The notes beneath the pieces were generated by a model that ran no database searches, was not told the origin of the DNA, and was given only the letters and a program-made list of their open reading frames with translations. Below, one piece after another: positions 34,285-46,676 of a stretch of DNA of 64,000 nt (within the stretch, counting starts at the first letter, position 1; each line of letters starts with the position of its first letter). The stretch is from Plasmodium brasilianum. Lineage: Eukaryota > Apicomplexa > Aconoidasida > Haemosporida > Plasmodiidae. The DNA is taken from NCBI RefSeq assembly GCF_023973825.1, contig NC_090125.1, positions 2,440,928 to 2,504,927 on the forward strand. Direction: 5' to 3'. The position numbers were made by a program, and so were the translations under genes.

Positions 34285-34517
34285 AGAAATTAATTTTTTT
34301 GAAAAAATAAGAATAATGTAAAAATGTGTAGAACGCAAAAATAAAAATTTTCTAGTGTAGGTCAATACGCAAATAAAGGTTAAATGTAAGAATAAGTATT
34401 TTTTTTTTTTTTTTTTTGCCTTTGCTTCCTTTTTGTAATAAAAAAAAAAATTATAAAATAAAAGTAAAAAATAAAATATAAGTGAAATAAATCCACATAA
34501 CACCCTATTACCTTTTT

Positions 34518-37500
34518 TTAGAGATTTATAAAAGGAAATATATTAAATGGTATAATTGGAAACTTAAAAAAAATAATATTTAAAATATTTTTGTAATAAT
34601 TAGATTTCTTATAATTTTTTAATTTGAGAAAAGATTGATAATACATATATATATTTAAATATTCATAAATTAAGTCTGTTTGGTTATTCAAATGAAATAA
34701 GAGTTTTTCTTCCTTATCTTGGTATACATTTTGCGCAGACAAGTTGTTTTGTTCAAAATTTAAACCATGTGCCTTATTTTTTTTCTTAATAATATAATCT
34801 TTTTTTTTGTAGTGTTTATTTAATAATGACAGAATACTAATAACTTTTAAATATTTTTTTTTTAAAAAGTAATATCTAGCATACAAAATATTTACTTTTC
34901 TATCATTGTAATATATTTTGTTTATTAAAGATACATAAATTTTAATATTTTTTATGAGTCTATATTTTTTCTGTCTATTTTTTGTGCATCCCTCTAAATG
35001 GAAAGAATTAAATAACATTTCTGCATCTGCATATAATTTACTTACACTTTTTTTAATATTTTTGTTATTGATATCTTTTTTTTCTTTTCTTTTTGCTTCA
35101 TTTTTTTTGATGTATGAATAATTTGTAATGTTTTCTTGGATTCTATTCATTTTCTCTTTTTTTTGCTCTATTTTTTCTCTTTTCTCCATTTTTTTTTTTT
35201 TTTTAAGGGCCAAAATTTCCTTTTAAAAGCCTTCTTATCATTGATGCGAAAAGCTAATTTAAAATCATTTTTACTAAATTTATCATTAAAATAAATGTAG
35301 TTATTTTCTAATACAATTTTTGGCTGATGAGAGAGTTTCATTTGGATATTGTAAAACTCATGCTCCTTTTCGAAAAAATAAATTTTTGTATATAAATTTT
35401 TGTTATTTATTGATTTCATTTTATTCTTTCTACCTTTAAAAAAAAAATTCATTCTATCATTTCGAATGAATACACTGTTTTGTCTTCTCTGTATATAATC
35501 TCCACTTCTTAGCCTCTTTTCACATTTCGAGTATAAGTAAAAAAGGTATAAACATTTTAGACACATGAAATGATGGGTTAAATTATAAAAAAAGGTAGTA
35601 TTTTCAAAATTATAATAATTGTTCTTATTATTTAAGCTTAAATAAAATTTTATATACGTGTCAATTATGTTAATAAAATAAATGATTAGCTTAGCATTAA
35701 CCTTTAAATATATTAAAATTTCCCCTAAACCCAGCCAAGTAATAGCTTCTAAATACACACTCTTTAAGCTAATTTTTCTTATCCCTTTGTTATTATTATT
35801 ACCGTAAATGTTATTAGTACTATCATTGTGGTCAGCACTGCCAATATTTTCGTAACTGCCCGTGTTGTTAACACTATCAGTATGGCTATCGTTATCAGTG
35901 TTATCCTTTTTACTTTTTATCGAGAAATAATAATTCTTATTAAATAATTTATTACATTCTTTAGAATAACTAAAAAAACAATTGCTGTTATCTATTTGGT
36001 CACTGTCAACATAAATGCTTTGGTCCTTTTGATGCAGTTCACATTTTATTTTGTTCAAATTTATATGGGATAAAAAGTTATTTAAATAAAAATGCATGTA
36101 CATATCAGAATTTTTTTTCCTCTTAATTTGTTTATCGACATATTTATATAATATCAAAATTATAGGTATAGAACATGGTAATAAATTAACTTTACTAATG
36201 TCAATGTATTCGCTTTTGTTTATATTTTTTTTCTTTCCACTAGGTATATACCGATCGTTTAGGGTATATTCATATTGGTGAGGAGTATCCATAAAACTTA
36301 CATTAGCCCATTTGGAAAACATGTACTCTAACTTACTATTTCTTTTGTTCTCATTTACATTTACATTTGCACTTGTAGTAGAATCCTTGTTTTTTTTTCT
36401 ATTTATGATAAATAATTTTCCTTCCTCTTTTTCTTTTTTTGCATTCGTTTTCATATTACTTTTTCTTTCCAAAATTTTTAATGAAATTTGTATTTTGTCA
36501 ATTTCTTCCATAATGCTATTTGTTAATATTTTATTTTCTGCCTTTTTTCCAATGGTTAAATTTCTGGGATTACTGAATACTGTAGGAATGTTGTAATGAT
36601 ATACCGTAAAGTTTTCCATTACTTGACAACGTTTATCATATTGACTGCACCTATCACATTTGTCACTCTCATAACTGACCTTGCAATCCTCCTTATTGTC
36701 AATATTTATATCATCGTGCTCATTATCATCAAAAATGATGTCATAGGAACGGCTGAAATAGCTTTCCTTGAAATTTTTATCATCCAAAAAACATATATCT
36801 GAAGACGAACTAGAACCCGATTTTGTTTTATATTTTTCCAACATGTCCTGCAACAACCAATATTTTAAATGTGCCTTATTCCTGGAATTATTTTTCTCAT
36901 TTTTTTTTGGTTTTTCCCAAAAAAATAAAATATCATAAATAATAAAGATGTTAATCAAATAATAGACATATAAATATATAAAAAAAAAGTTATTAGAAAA
37001 GTAGTTCACAGCTTTTGATATAATTAAAATGCATTCTTTACTAGGTAGCTTCGACTGAAATAAATGAGTATCAAAATTTGCGCTAGGAGTATTTGTGACT
37101 GTGCCTCTACAGTAGCAGCTTGGGCTACTATAGCTGCACTCGTCAGATGCGAAACTGCATTCTGTGCCTTTTGGATTCATTTCAATATTTTTACTCCGCA
37201 TTCCATATGTTCCAAATGATGAGTGTGATGTACGAGAAGTGTGTTCACCTTTGATGTACTCGTTCGCATTATTTGCTACATCTACACGGGCCTCATTTGG
37301 GTCTTCCTTTGCCATACTACACAGTTTGCTTGCCCCCTCGTTATAATGAACTAAATTGGTAATATTACAGAATTTATTTACATAACACCCCTTTTTCTCT
37401 TCATGTGTCCCAAACAAATTATTGCTGCTGGTCATAGAATTGTAAAACAGGGGGGAGTTCAACTTTAACTGGTTAATTAACGATTTATAACGATTCTCAT

Positions 37501-40500
37501 AACTGTCAAAAATGCATGAGTTACACAGAGTGCCTTTTTTATTATCATTCATCTTAATGCTATTACCACAAAATTTCGAACGATCCATATGTGCTTTTTT
37601 TCTCCTCCGTCCCCATGAATAATCGCATTTACTGCTTCCATCCTTGCTACAATTTTTAATTCCGTTTAAATTCCTACAGCTACTAACTACTATACTTAAC
37701 AAAAAAAATGGAAAGGAATAGGCGTTATGATAATTTTTTAGCAAAAAATTTTTACAAATATATATACACTTATCAATTTTTAAATTATATAAATAAATAA
37801 TACATAGATAATAATAACTGAGTAAATTATTATGATCGACTTTAATACTTTTCATAATATATTTATAGCTCAAATATAGCAATTCTGTATAATCATGTTT
37901 TACAATATTATTAATATTTATTTTCTTTTTAATTAAATCCTTTTCATATACTAGATTTATCTCTTTTAAATTATTGTAATAGTAATTAGTGTTAATCTGC
38001 TTTAGCAAAGAAATTCCTATTATGTAAAATAGTTTGCTGCTTCTAAATTTGTTAATATCGATTTTATGATCAAACAAATAATCCTCCTTAAATATGTTTA
38101 TTTCGTTCTTATAAATCTTGTTAAAGATATTACTCTTAATATATTTTTCTTTTATATGCCACTGATTATCACAGCATGAAGCTTTATTTCCTAAGAAACA
38201 ATTTTCATAATGCACATTCTGTGAATGTCTTTTATCGTTACAATTTGAATTTTTTCTTCCTAATTCATTGCAACTTACACCTACATCCGTTGTACTGTTA
38301 GTATTATTACCAATTGTTTCTTCGCTGTTTGTGTAATTCTCTACGTCACTCTCATTTCTTTGTGGGTTACCTAAGTTCTCATGGAATGAATTTCCCGCCG
38401 AATTTGTTTTAATATATGTGACTTCACCATGGGAGAAATGATCAATTTTCTCTCCGTTTCTTTTGTTATTCACCTTACTTCTTTTCTTATATTTCGTTTC
38501 ATCCTCTCTTCCACTTTCTGCTGTATTTATTTCATCTCTTTGTGCCTCCTTTTTTGTCTTATTTTTGTACTCTTTTTGCCTCGAGTCAATAAGAAGATTA
38601 AATTTGTGCGCATTTTTTATAAAAAAGAATAAATATTTCAACGAATTTTGCACACATATATGGGCATTACTCAAATAATTATAATTAACCTTTAGCTCAA
38701 AAAATATATCAAAAAATAGAGAGAAGCGGAAGGATCGTATTTCTCCCATTTTTTCATAAAATGTTTTTTTTCCAAAAAAATTATTTTTATCTTGTACATA
38801 ATTTTTATCATTTATATAATTTGTACTGTAGGTATTAATTATATACTCATCATAATTAATGTCTTCATCTTTCATGTAAAAGAAAAAGTCTGATACATTT
38901 TGTTGTATATTAAAAAAGTGCTTCCGTTTTTCAAAAGAATCATCATTTAATTTTCCATATACATTTTTCTCCAATGAACTGATATTATTTTTATATACTA
39001 CTTGTACATTCCCACTGCGATAATTATTTCTCGAATGTTGATTCATCAATTTACAATGGACATGATTGATATATCTCAAAATAGAAATGACTACATTATA
39101 GTTTGAGTATAAGTAATTTAATAATGCTACTCGCTGATATAATGAAAATATTAAATACGTATTGTATCTTGTAAAAAAGGATAGGGCTATAATTTTTTCA
39201 TATTTTTTTATAAGGAAATATTTACCTTTGTTATGAAATTTTTCATTTAATTTGTATATATCAACTTGGTAGTAGTCATTAAAAAGAAAAACATTTTCTA
39301 TTACTGTTTTTGCTTCAAATGTTAAACTGTACCAGCTACTCCTTAATTGCCTATGCAGTTCCTTAAAATTGCAAAAACTGACATAATAAATGTTATCGTT
39401 CATGTGTTGACTAAATTTCGTATTCATTTCTTTTTTAGAATATAATGAGTTTTTTTTATTAAATAAAGTATTTCTCCATTTTTTTTTTTCCTCATTAAAT
39501 AAGGAATATTTTTGTATATAAGCTGTTTCATTTTTTATATTACTGAATGTATTCTTTTTGTAAAATGTTTTTCTATTTTTCGCTTCCTCTGAGTCGGGTT
39601 CATGCTTTTTTTTTCTTTTTTTTTTTTTCTTCCATGCAAATGTAAAAAATTTTACTCTCCTCATATTAAGTATGTTATAAATACTTGCTGAAATTTCCCT
39701 TTTTGTTCCTTTCAACAATCTTTTACGTCTTCCTGTGTTATTTCCCTTTTGGAATGTTATTTCTTCATCGTACGAAAAAGGTTTGTTTTCAAATCTAAAT
39801 TTATCCATGGACGTGAATTTATTATTACTGTAACTATTACCATTACTATTGATGGCGTAACGGTGCACATTCTTGTGATACTTGATATATGTAAAAGAAT
39901 AATGCAAATTAATATAGGGTAGCAATATAAGTGATAACATTTCAGTTATTAAAAACAGAAAACAGATATGCTCATACTTTTCTATATTTATTTTCATATG
40001 ATAATTAATAAAATTTTTTTTATATGTATCTCTTAACAAATTTAAAATCCTACTATTATAATGCTGTTTATTATTTATTAGTAATGAAGCAATTGGAGCT
40101 GATATTTTCATATGTTCTCTAATCATTTTATACTCTTCTCCTGTTATAGATAATTTTTTTGGACTTTTGGTTTTACATTTGTCATTCATATCTTTCTTCA
40201 CATTAACGTGAATAGTAGTTTTCTCCCCAAATATGGAGGTATAAATTTTTTTATCTTTTCTGTTATTATTGTGCAAATAATTTTCTTTTAAGTACTTTTT
40301 GTAATATGATATTTCATTTCCAATGTCTTTATTTGATTTATAAAGTAAATTATAAAAATTATATCTTAATTTTTGCTTCTTTTTTAAAACATTCACGAAA
40401 TTGAAATATTCGCTTATATCCTTTCTGTGTATATTCATATATATATATTCATCAAATATGAAAAGGTATAAAAAATTATAAATTAATATTTTTAACTCAT

Positions 40501-43500
40501 TATTTCGAAAATTAAAAAAATTTTTCAAATTTTGATTTTTCCAGTTATTCGTATCTTCTTCATCATGTATGTTCTTGTTCACATTAAAAAGCTTCTTATT
40601 AATTCTTTTTTTAAAAAAAATTGATTCAATGAAGTTATCATTTTTTCTACCGTTATTAGTACCATTTATATTGTTATTCTTATATAAATTATCACAAGAG
40701 ACGTGTCTTAATTTATTTATATAACTATTTTCATCAAATACAAATTCTTTTCCATCTTGGTTATTTGGGCTATATGTGTTTCTATAATTGATATCTAATG
40801 TATGTGTTTTAATGATCGGATCTGATTTGTTTAACACAATATCAGAATTGTATCTTTTCTTATCATTTAACATTCCATACGAATAATTCGTATTATGATG
40901 CATGTAATTCATCAAATCTTGGCTCTTAGTATAGATATAAAATTCTTGTACATTACTTCTAATTTTATTAAAACTGTTTGTACTACATTTAAACTCACCA
41001 TTTGTATATACGTCTTTTTTTTGATTTATACTCTTTTGGCACATGTTTATATAATTACTTAATATATATTTATCTACACTTTCGTTTGAATTTAGCAGAA
41101 TATTAAAATTATAAAAATCGTCTTCATAGGGAATATTGCTCACCCAGCGTTCTGGACCTTTGCTTGTGTTTTTCTCCGAATCACATTCTTCATACAGTTG
41201 TTCCTCGGTGTGTTCCTGTACCTGTGCATGCTTCTGCAACTGTTTATGCGACTGCTTTTGTACATCCTGCGGATTGCCCTCCTTACTGCACAGATAATTT
41301 TTTTTCTTTTTCAAATTTATGATGGAGTAAAAAGATATTTCTTTATAATTTTCTCCTTTTACTTTTACTTCGCCCTGTTTATTAAAGTGTGTACAACTTA
41401 AATTATATTTACTATCCAAAATGTTTATAATAAACGGTATATTCTGCTGCTGACCTTGCTTCCAATAATGAGGTATGAAAAACTCGTTTTTATAAAGATT
41501 AAAATATATTCTAAAAAAAGTAGACTTCAATGAATAATCATTCGTTAAGTAGTTATTATTTTTTGCATGAAATATACTAATTTTATTATCAAGAAAAATT
41601 ATACGTTTTAATACATACAGATTTTTTTCATACGTGAAAAGGTTTGAGTCATAACATTTTATAATTTTGTCCAAGTACAAATGATATATTAAATTTTTTA
41701 AGTTATAATTATATTGATGAAACATAAACTTTGTTTCAATATGATTTATCAAATTCAAATAAATTAAAATATGTCTTTTTATTCCATTACAAATATATTT
41801 ATAATTAAAAGAGATTGAATTCTTTATAAAATTCTTAATAACTAAATCGTTAATATGATTGAAATGAGGAGACATCAATGGGTTATTCAAAAAAGAATAA
41901 TTACGATATTTGGAATTCAAACTACCTTTTGTACAGTCATTTATAAAATAAAAACAACTGTTATCTTTTAGCTGATTCAGAAAGTGCCTGAACGTGTGAA
42001 CAATTACCTCGTCGTATGCGCTGCACCTGTCGAAGTTATCGTTATCATCGACGTCGTCATTGTTATTATTATCATCATCATCATCATCGTTATTATTATC
42101 ATCATCATCATCATCGTTATTATTATCATCATCATCATTATTATTGTCATCACCATTAGCATTTGTACTGTGACCAGTATTACCATTATCTTTATCATCC
42201 ACATTATTGTAACCATAGTTACCTCCCACTGTGCTCCTACTAAATTTGGACGTAACAGCGCATAAATGCCGCTTGTTATACTTTTCTCCCTTACTATCAT
42301 TCGTTAGGACATGATTTTCATTAAAAATTCCATTTTTTTTTTTTTTTTTTTTTTTTTATGCTTTTTTTTTGAATTTTGTCCCTTTCTTATATGCTCAAAA
42401 CCATTTATATAGTTAGTGTTATTTTCCTTTGTTCTTATAGTGAAAGAATTTAGTTTATTCATTTCGTGATTTATATCGAAGGATTTCCACTTTTTTTGAT
42501 AATCCTCAAAAATGAAATAAAAATATAAATACAAATTTTTATATATATATAGGGAAACATTTAGAATATTTAATTTGCTGTATAATAGGGCCATAACTAG
42601 TAAACCTTCAATAATATGTATCTGCTTGAAGTAAGAAAAATATATTAGGACATCAAAAAAGTAGTTGTAGAAGTAGTATTTCCTATCTTTAATTTTTATT
42701 AAATTTTTAAAAAATTTTTCTTTCTTTAATAAATTTGTTTTTTCATTATATTCTATATTCATTAAATTTCTTAATCTTTTCATGCTGCATATTTTATCTT
42801 CTAAAGAAGTATTTTTCAAAACAGCTATTAGCCTTTCTAATGATATCTCCTTATACTTTATTTTTAAAAATAACAAATATTCATCTAATGTTAAATATTC
42901 TTTTTCTTTATATTTTTTTTTTCCATTCCATTTCCTCTTCCTTTTCTTCTTTCTCTTTCTGTATTTATAATTTTCTCTTTTGCGTTTATTACTAAAATGA
43001 ATTCTTCTCTTTGTTGCTAAGAACTTTCCATTTGTAACCACGTCTCTATCGATATAGTTATTGTCTACATTTATGGTGTTCTTCTTGTCCTCTTCCCCTT
43101 TATCCTTGTCATTACCTGCATAACTGTTTTCATTTTGGTACAAACAGTTTATATTTTTCAATTCCTCTAAAATGTTAGAATCCACCTTAAAAGTGCTATC
43201 ACCAAACAAAGAACCGCCATTCATGCTTAAGGTAGCAGTTTTGTTTTTGTCCTTTTTTATTACATTATTGGTGCATTCACGTTCTTTAGAGAATTCATCT
43301 TCGTTAATGTTACTTGTTATGATAAATTTATTATATATTTCGTCATTTACCTTATCAGCATTCTTATTTTCATTTTCTTTCGAATTCTTGTTCGTACTCT
43401 CATTCGAATTCCTACCCTTAGTTACTTCTTTCTGCAAATCCACATGAACACCTTTTTTTAACAATAGGGAGGAAGCCTTCTTTTCATACAATAAAAGGTC

Positions 43501-44361
43501 GTAATAATTATATATTTTACTTTTTAATTCTGATGATATCAAACTAGTAATTCGCAACTTCCTTTTTTCCGACTCGGAACAATATTTATTTATTTTTTTT
43601 AATTTTCTTTTTAGATAAATATACTCAAAAAACTTTATTTTAGCATTATGAAAATCTTTTAAATGAATGTAGGCAATAACAACCGATATGTATAGATAAT
43701 ACAAAACCGAATCAATATCAATGTATTTAATATTTTTTTTATTTATTTCGTACTTTAATTTTTTGTTATTACTAAATAGATATATATCAAAATAGCTAAA
43801 TGTTGGTAACGCTATTTCACTGTTAACAATAATGTTGTCTAATTTTTCAAAATCCCCTTTTTTTAAAGTGTAGTTCAAATTAATAAGTTCAAATCTTTTA
43901 TCTTCACTAGGGGTATCATCTTCATCAGTATATTTCATATCATCTAATAGTAATCCAGTTCTTTCGTTGTTTCTACCTTTTTTATTTCGTAATGAGGAGT
44001 TTTCTTTCACATAATTATTATCTCCATATATTAATCTTTTTCCTTTTTTATTTAAATATAGTATTTTTATAATTTTTGAGTACCGAAAATCATAATTAAA
44101 AATCTTGTTTTTATTTAAGAAACTGTTACTATATGTAATAAAGATATTTTTAAATGGTTCAAAGTTATCAATTACTTCTTTAAATCTGTGGTAATTTAAC
44201 AGCCTATTGCAATGACGAATATATTTCCTTAAAATGGCTCTGAGTTTATGCCTATCATACTTTTTCACATTATTATTTAGTACATTTTTATCTAATCCTT
44301 TATCTTTATCATCTTTTTTTAAGTCTCCTCTTATCCTATCATATAATAATAACATTTTCAC
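34518..44361 (-). CDS. Giant TPR-type protein, possible TTC7/YPP1 relative, split by two homopolymer frame breaks
   Basis: Three consecutive minus-strand frames appear to be one gene of about 3,270 codons: 44361-42304, then a frame open from the A-run at 42357-42333 to 35168, then a frame open from the A-run at 35204-35189 to 34518. No intron signals explain the switches. Helical-repeat segments are spread among long Asn/Lys inserts: LYYLYISVVIAYIHLKDFHN near the start, LLSYYYLCIIYLYNLKIDKC in the middle, and LEAITWLGLGEILIYLKVNA near the end. The order of these blocks, and of an LFLITEMLSLILLP segment, resembles TTC7/YPP1, the scaffold that brings PI4-kinase to the plasma membrane. That assignment is tentative. 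The frame shifts could be sequence errors or real decay; long intact flanking frames favour errors. Confidence 0.55.
35189..35204. other. Homopolymer frame break 2 in the TPR gene
   Basis: On the minus strand this is a run of 16 A. The upstream frame passes through it and stops at 35168. The downstream frame is open on both sides. A single-base length difference in the run would make the frame continuous. Confidence 0.75.
42060..42164 (-). repeat. Asp/Asn trinucleotide repeat
   Basis: A GAT/AAT-type trinucleotide array (ATC/ATT on the plus strand) encodes alternating runs of D and N in the TPR gene. Confidence 0.85.
42333..42357. other. Homopolymer frame break 1 in the TPR gene
   Basis: A run of 25 A on the minus strand. 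The incoming frame ends at a TAA at 42304. The next frame is open back to the run, reading NGIFNENHVLTNDSKGEKYN upstream of the first later start-like codon. The two frames differ by one base in the run. Confidence 0.75.
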
Positions 44362-45010
44362 TACTTCTTTTGTTTATTTGAATATATCCTTTACCTCAAT
44401 CATTTAATTTGATAATAGCATTATGTGTTTTTTTTTTTTTTTTTTTTTTTTGGCTACTGTTACATAGCGTGAGCCTTAAATATTTTACTTTTCGCTTTTT
44501 ACTACTTATTACTTCTCAATTTTTACTACTTAATAATTCTCACTTTTTACTACTTAATACTTCTCACTTTTTACTACTTAATACTTCTCACTTTTTACTA
44601 CTTAATACTTCTCACTTTTTACTACTTAATACTTCTCACTTTTTACTACTTAATACTTCTCACTTTTTACTACTTAATAATTCTCACTTTTTACTACTTA
44701 ATACTTCTCACTTTTTACTACTTAATAATTCTCACTTTTTACTTTTTGGATTTTTTTTTTTTAAGTATTCTTTGAGAACATGAAAATCTCATGGCTTTCC
44801 GCATTGTTACATATTCTTTTTACTGTATATTTTTCATGCCACATTTTGTTAAATTTTTTTAAGGCATATATTTATTTCGTTTTGCTTCATTTTGTTTGTT
44901 TTAATATATTTTGTTTCGTTTGGTTTTATTATGTTTTATTATGTTTAGTTTTGTTTTGCTTTGTATAATATTATATTGTTTTCCTTTTTTATTATTTTGT
45001 TTCGTTTTGA

Positions 45011-45042
<32 letters not shown>

Positions 45043-45405
45043 TTTTGTTTTGTTTTGATTTATTTAAACTCTTTTTTTTTTATTATGAGAACAAGCAATA
45101 CCTTTTTTATTGTTCGATAGACATTTACATTTTTCTACTTCGCGCATTATTACCGTACACATTATTACAAATGAGTGCTTGTTATGCACATAATAATGTT
45201 GTGTATATATATGAACAAACAACGTTAAAGAGGGCCATAAGTAGTTAAAATTTTTTTAATTTTTTCCACAATTCTTCATTTATAGTTTACATCTAACATA
45301 TTTCCAATAATTTATTTCATTGTTCAATTTGATACTAAGAGCATAACTGTGTTTTTGTTTTTACATGAAAAATACATGTATATATATATATTTTTTTACA
45401 TGTGT
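44362..45405. other. Divergent spacer, left part
   Basis: Upstream region of the giant TPR gene. It contains poly-T at about 44430-44450 and 45021-45046, the 24-bp tandem array listed next, and a TTTTGTTT-rich stretch near 44880-45060. No gene is apparent. Confidence 0.5.
44495..44742. repeat. 24-bp tandem repeat array, about ten copies
   Basis: The unit is close to TTTTTACTACTTAATACT plus TCTCAC. Copies differ mainly at one position (AATACTTCT versus AATAATTCT). It lies about 135 bp upstream of the giant TPR gene start. The plus-strand open frame through it (LLLNTSHF repeats) is a by-product of the 24-bp period. Confidence 0.9.
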
Positions 45406-46113
45406 TTATTTATTTCCACTTTGCTCCTTAGTAATAGAGCATGTGTCAGGGTGAACTTGAGCACTTTCGTAATGTGCGTCAAAAGAAGCACTTGTACTTA
45501 TAAAGATGAAACGTATATATTACTATAACATATTTTATTTTTTGGCTATTTATAAAATTATTTTAGTTGTCAAGACTAAAGATAAATATGCCAACAGAGT
45601 GTTTTTTTCTCCCTCCCCCTTTTTTAATTCCCACATTTTTTAATTTTAAGTACATTTATGACCTTTTTTAATTCTATATTGCTCCCAATTCGATCAGTAA
45701 AAATAAAGAACTAATTTTTAGGCAAAGGTAAAATTATATTTCTTTATTAACGCCTGTGTAAATTTTTTTTTTTTCAACTACATTTATTTTAACTGCATCG
45801 AATGAATCATAGAAAACGTGTGAGATAATTTTTATCTAATGTTAAGTGTAGAAGTAAGGAGTTCGTTAGTTACACTAATAAATATAGCATATATTTATGC
45901 GTGTGTATGGTTACACGTAAGCATATATGCATCTATAAGGGTTAGGCACGCATCAAGCGATAAGTTTGAGAACTTTCATATGTAACGTACGCTTCGCAGC
46001 GCTTTCCTTCACGTAGTTAAATCGGTGTAATTAAAAAATGAGCATTAAGCAAAATCATTTACGTGATTATTAAATTAATACAAAGTTCGCCTTAAATGAT
46101 AAATATTTTCCAT
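45406..46113 (-). CDS. Candidate spliced small gene, exon order uncertain
   Basis: The best evidence is a terminal exon 45496-45406 after acceptor TTTATAAG, reading TSASFDAHYESAQVHPDTCS then ITKEQSGNK and stop. It is far less AT-rich than the spacer. Upstream minus-strand pieces that could belong to it include ATG 46113 (MENIYHLRRT, donor GTATTA) and an exon-like stretch FFIFTDRIGSNIELKK after an ATTAG near 45715. I cannot fix the full structure, so only the last exon is reasonably supported. No homologue is recognised. Confidence 0.28.
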
Positions 46114-46226
46114 TTTCTTATATCACAGCACTATTTCGCATATTTGTATATGCATTACTTATGTGGCATTGTTTTTGATGGATTTACTATGGATCACATA
46201 ATTGAAATTTAAGAAAAAGAAGACAT

Positions 46227-46228
<2 letters not shown>

Positions 46229-46259
<31 letters not shown>
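46229..46259. repeat. Poly-T run, about 31 bases
   Basis: Uninterrupted T run just upstream of the 18-bp array and the acidic coiled-coil gene. Confidence 0.85.
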
Positions 46260-46260
<1 letters not shown>

Positions 46261-46290
46261 TCGAACTAGTTAGAAGGGGAAATTATAAAA

Positions 46291-46507
46291 ATTAGAAATG
46301 GTAAAAATGGTAAAAATATTAAAAATGGTAGAAAAGGTAAAAATGGTAAAAAAGGTAAAAATTAGAAAAGGTAAAAATAGTAAAAATGGTAAAAATAGTA
46401 AAAATGGTAAAAATAGTAAAAATGGTAAAAATAGTAAAAATGGTAAAAATAGTAAAAATGGTAGAAAAGGTAAAAATGATAGAAATAGTAAAAATTGTAA
46501 AAATATT
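46291..46507. repeat. 18-bp tandem repeat (GGTAAAAATAGTAAAAAT)
   Basis: A strongly A-biased array made of 9-bp half units GGTAAAAAT and AGTAAAAAT. The centre is regular and the edges are degenerate. It sits about 170 bp upstream of the ATG at 46677, so within the likely promoter or leader of that gene. The open frames through it (GKNSKN repeats) are by-products. Confidence 0.88.
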
Positions 46508-46676
46508 TTTAGACATTAAATAAATATTTTATCCCATGTGCCAATTCTTTTTAGATGTATCTTTGTTCCATTATCACAGTATCCACATATATATATATAT
46601 GTATATATAGTTATACTTCCATACGTACGTATGTGTGCATATATGCCCATTTTCACCCATATACACGAGCAAAAAA

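Noticed and set aside
42004..42300. Minus-strand frame MIVREKSITSGIYALLRPN overlapping the TPR gene
   Set aside because: It is an alternative frame of the same region. The TPR frame is open through it and continues for more than 2,000 codons.
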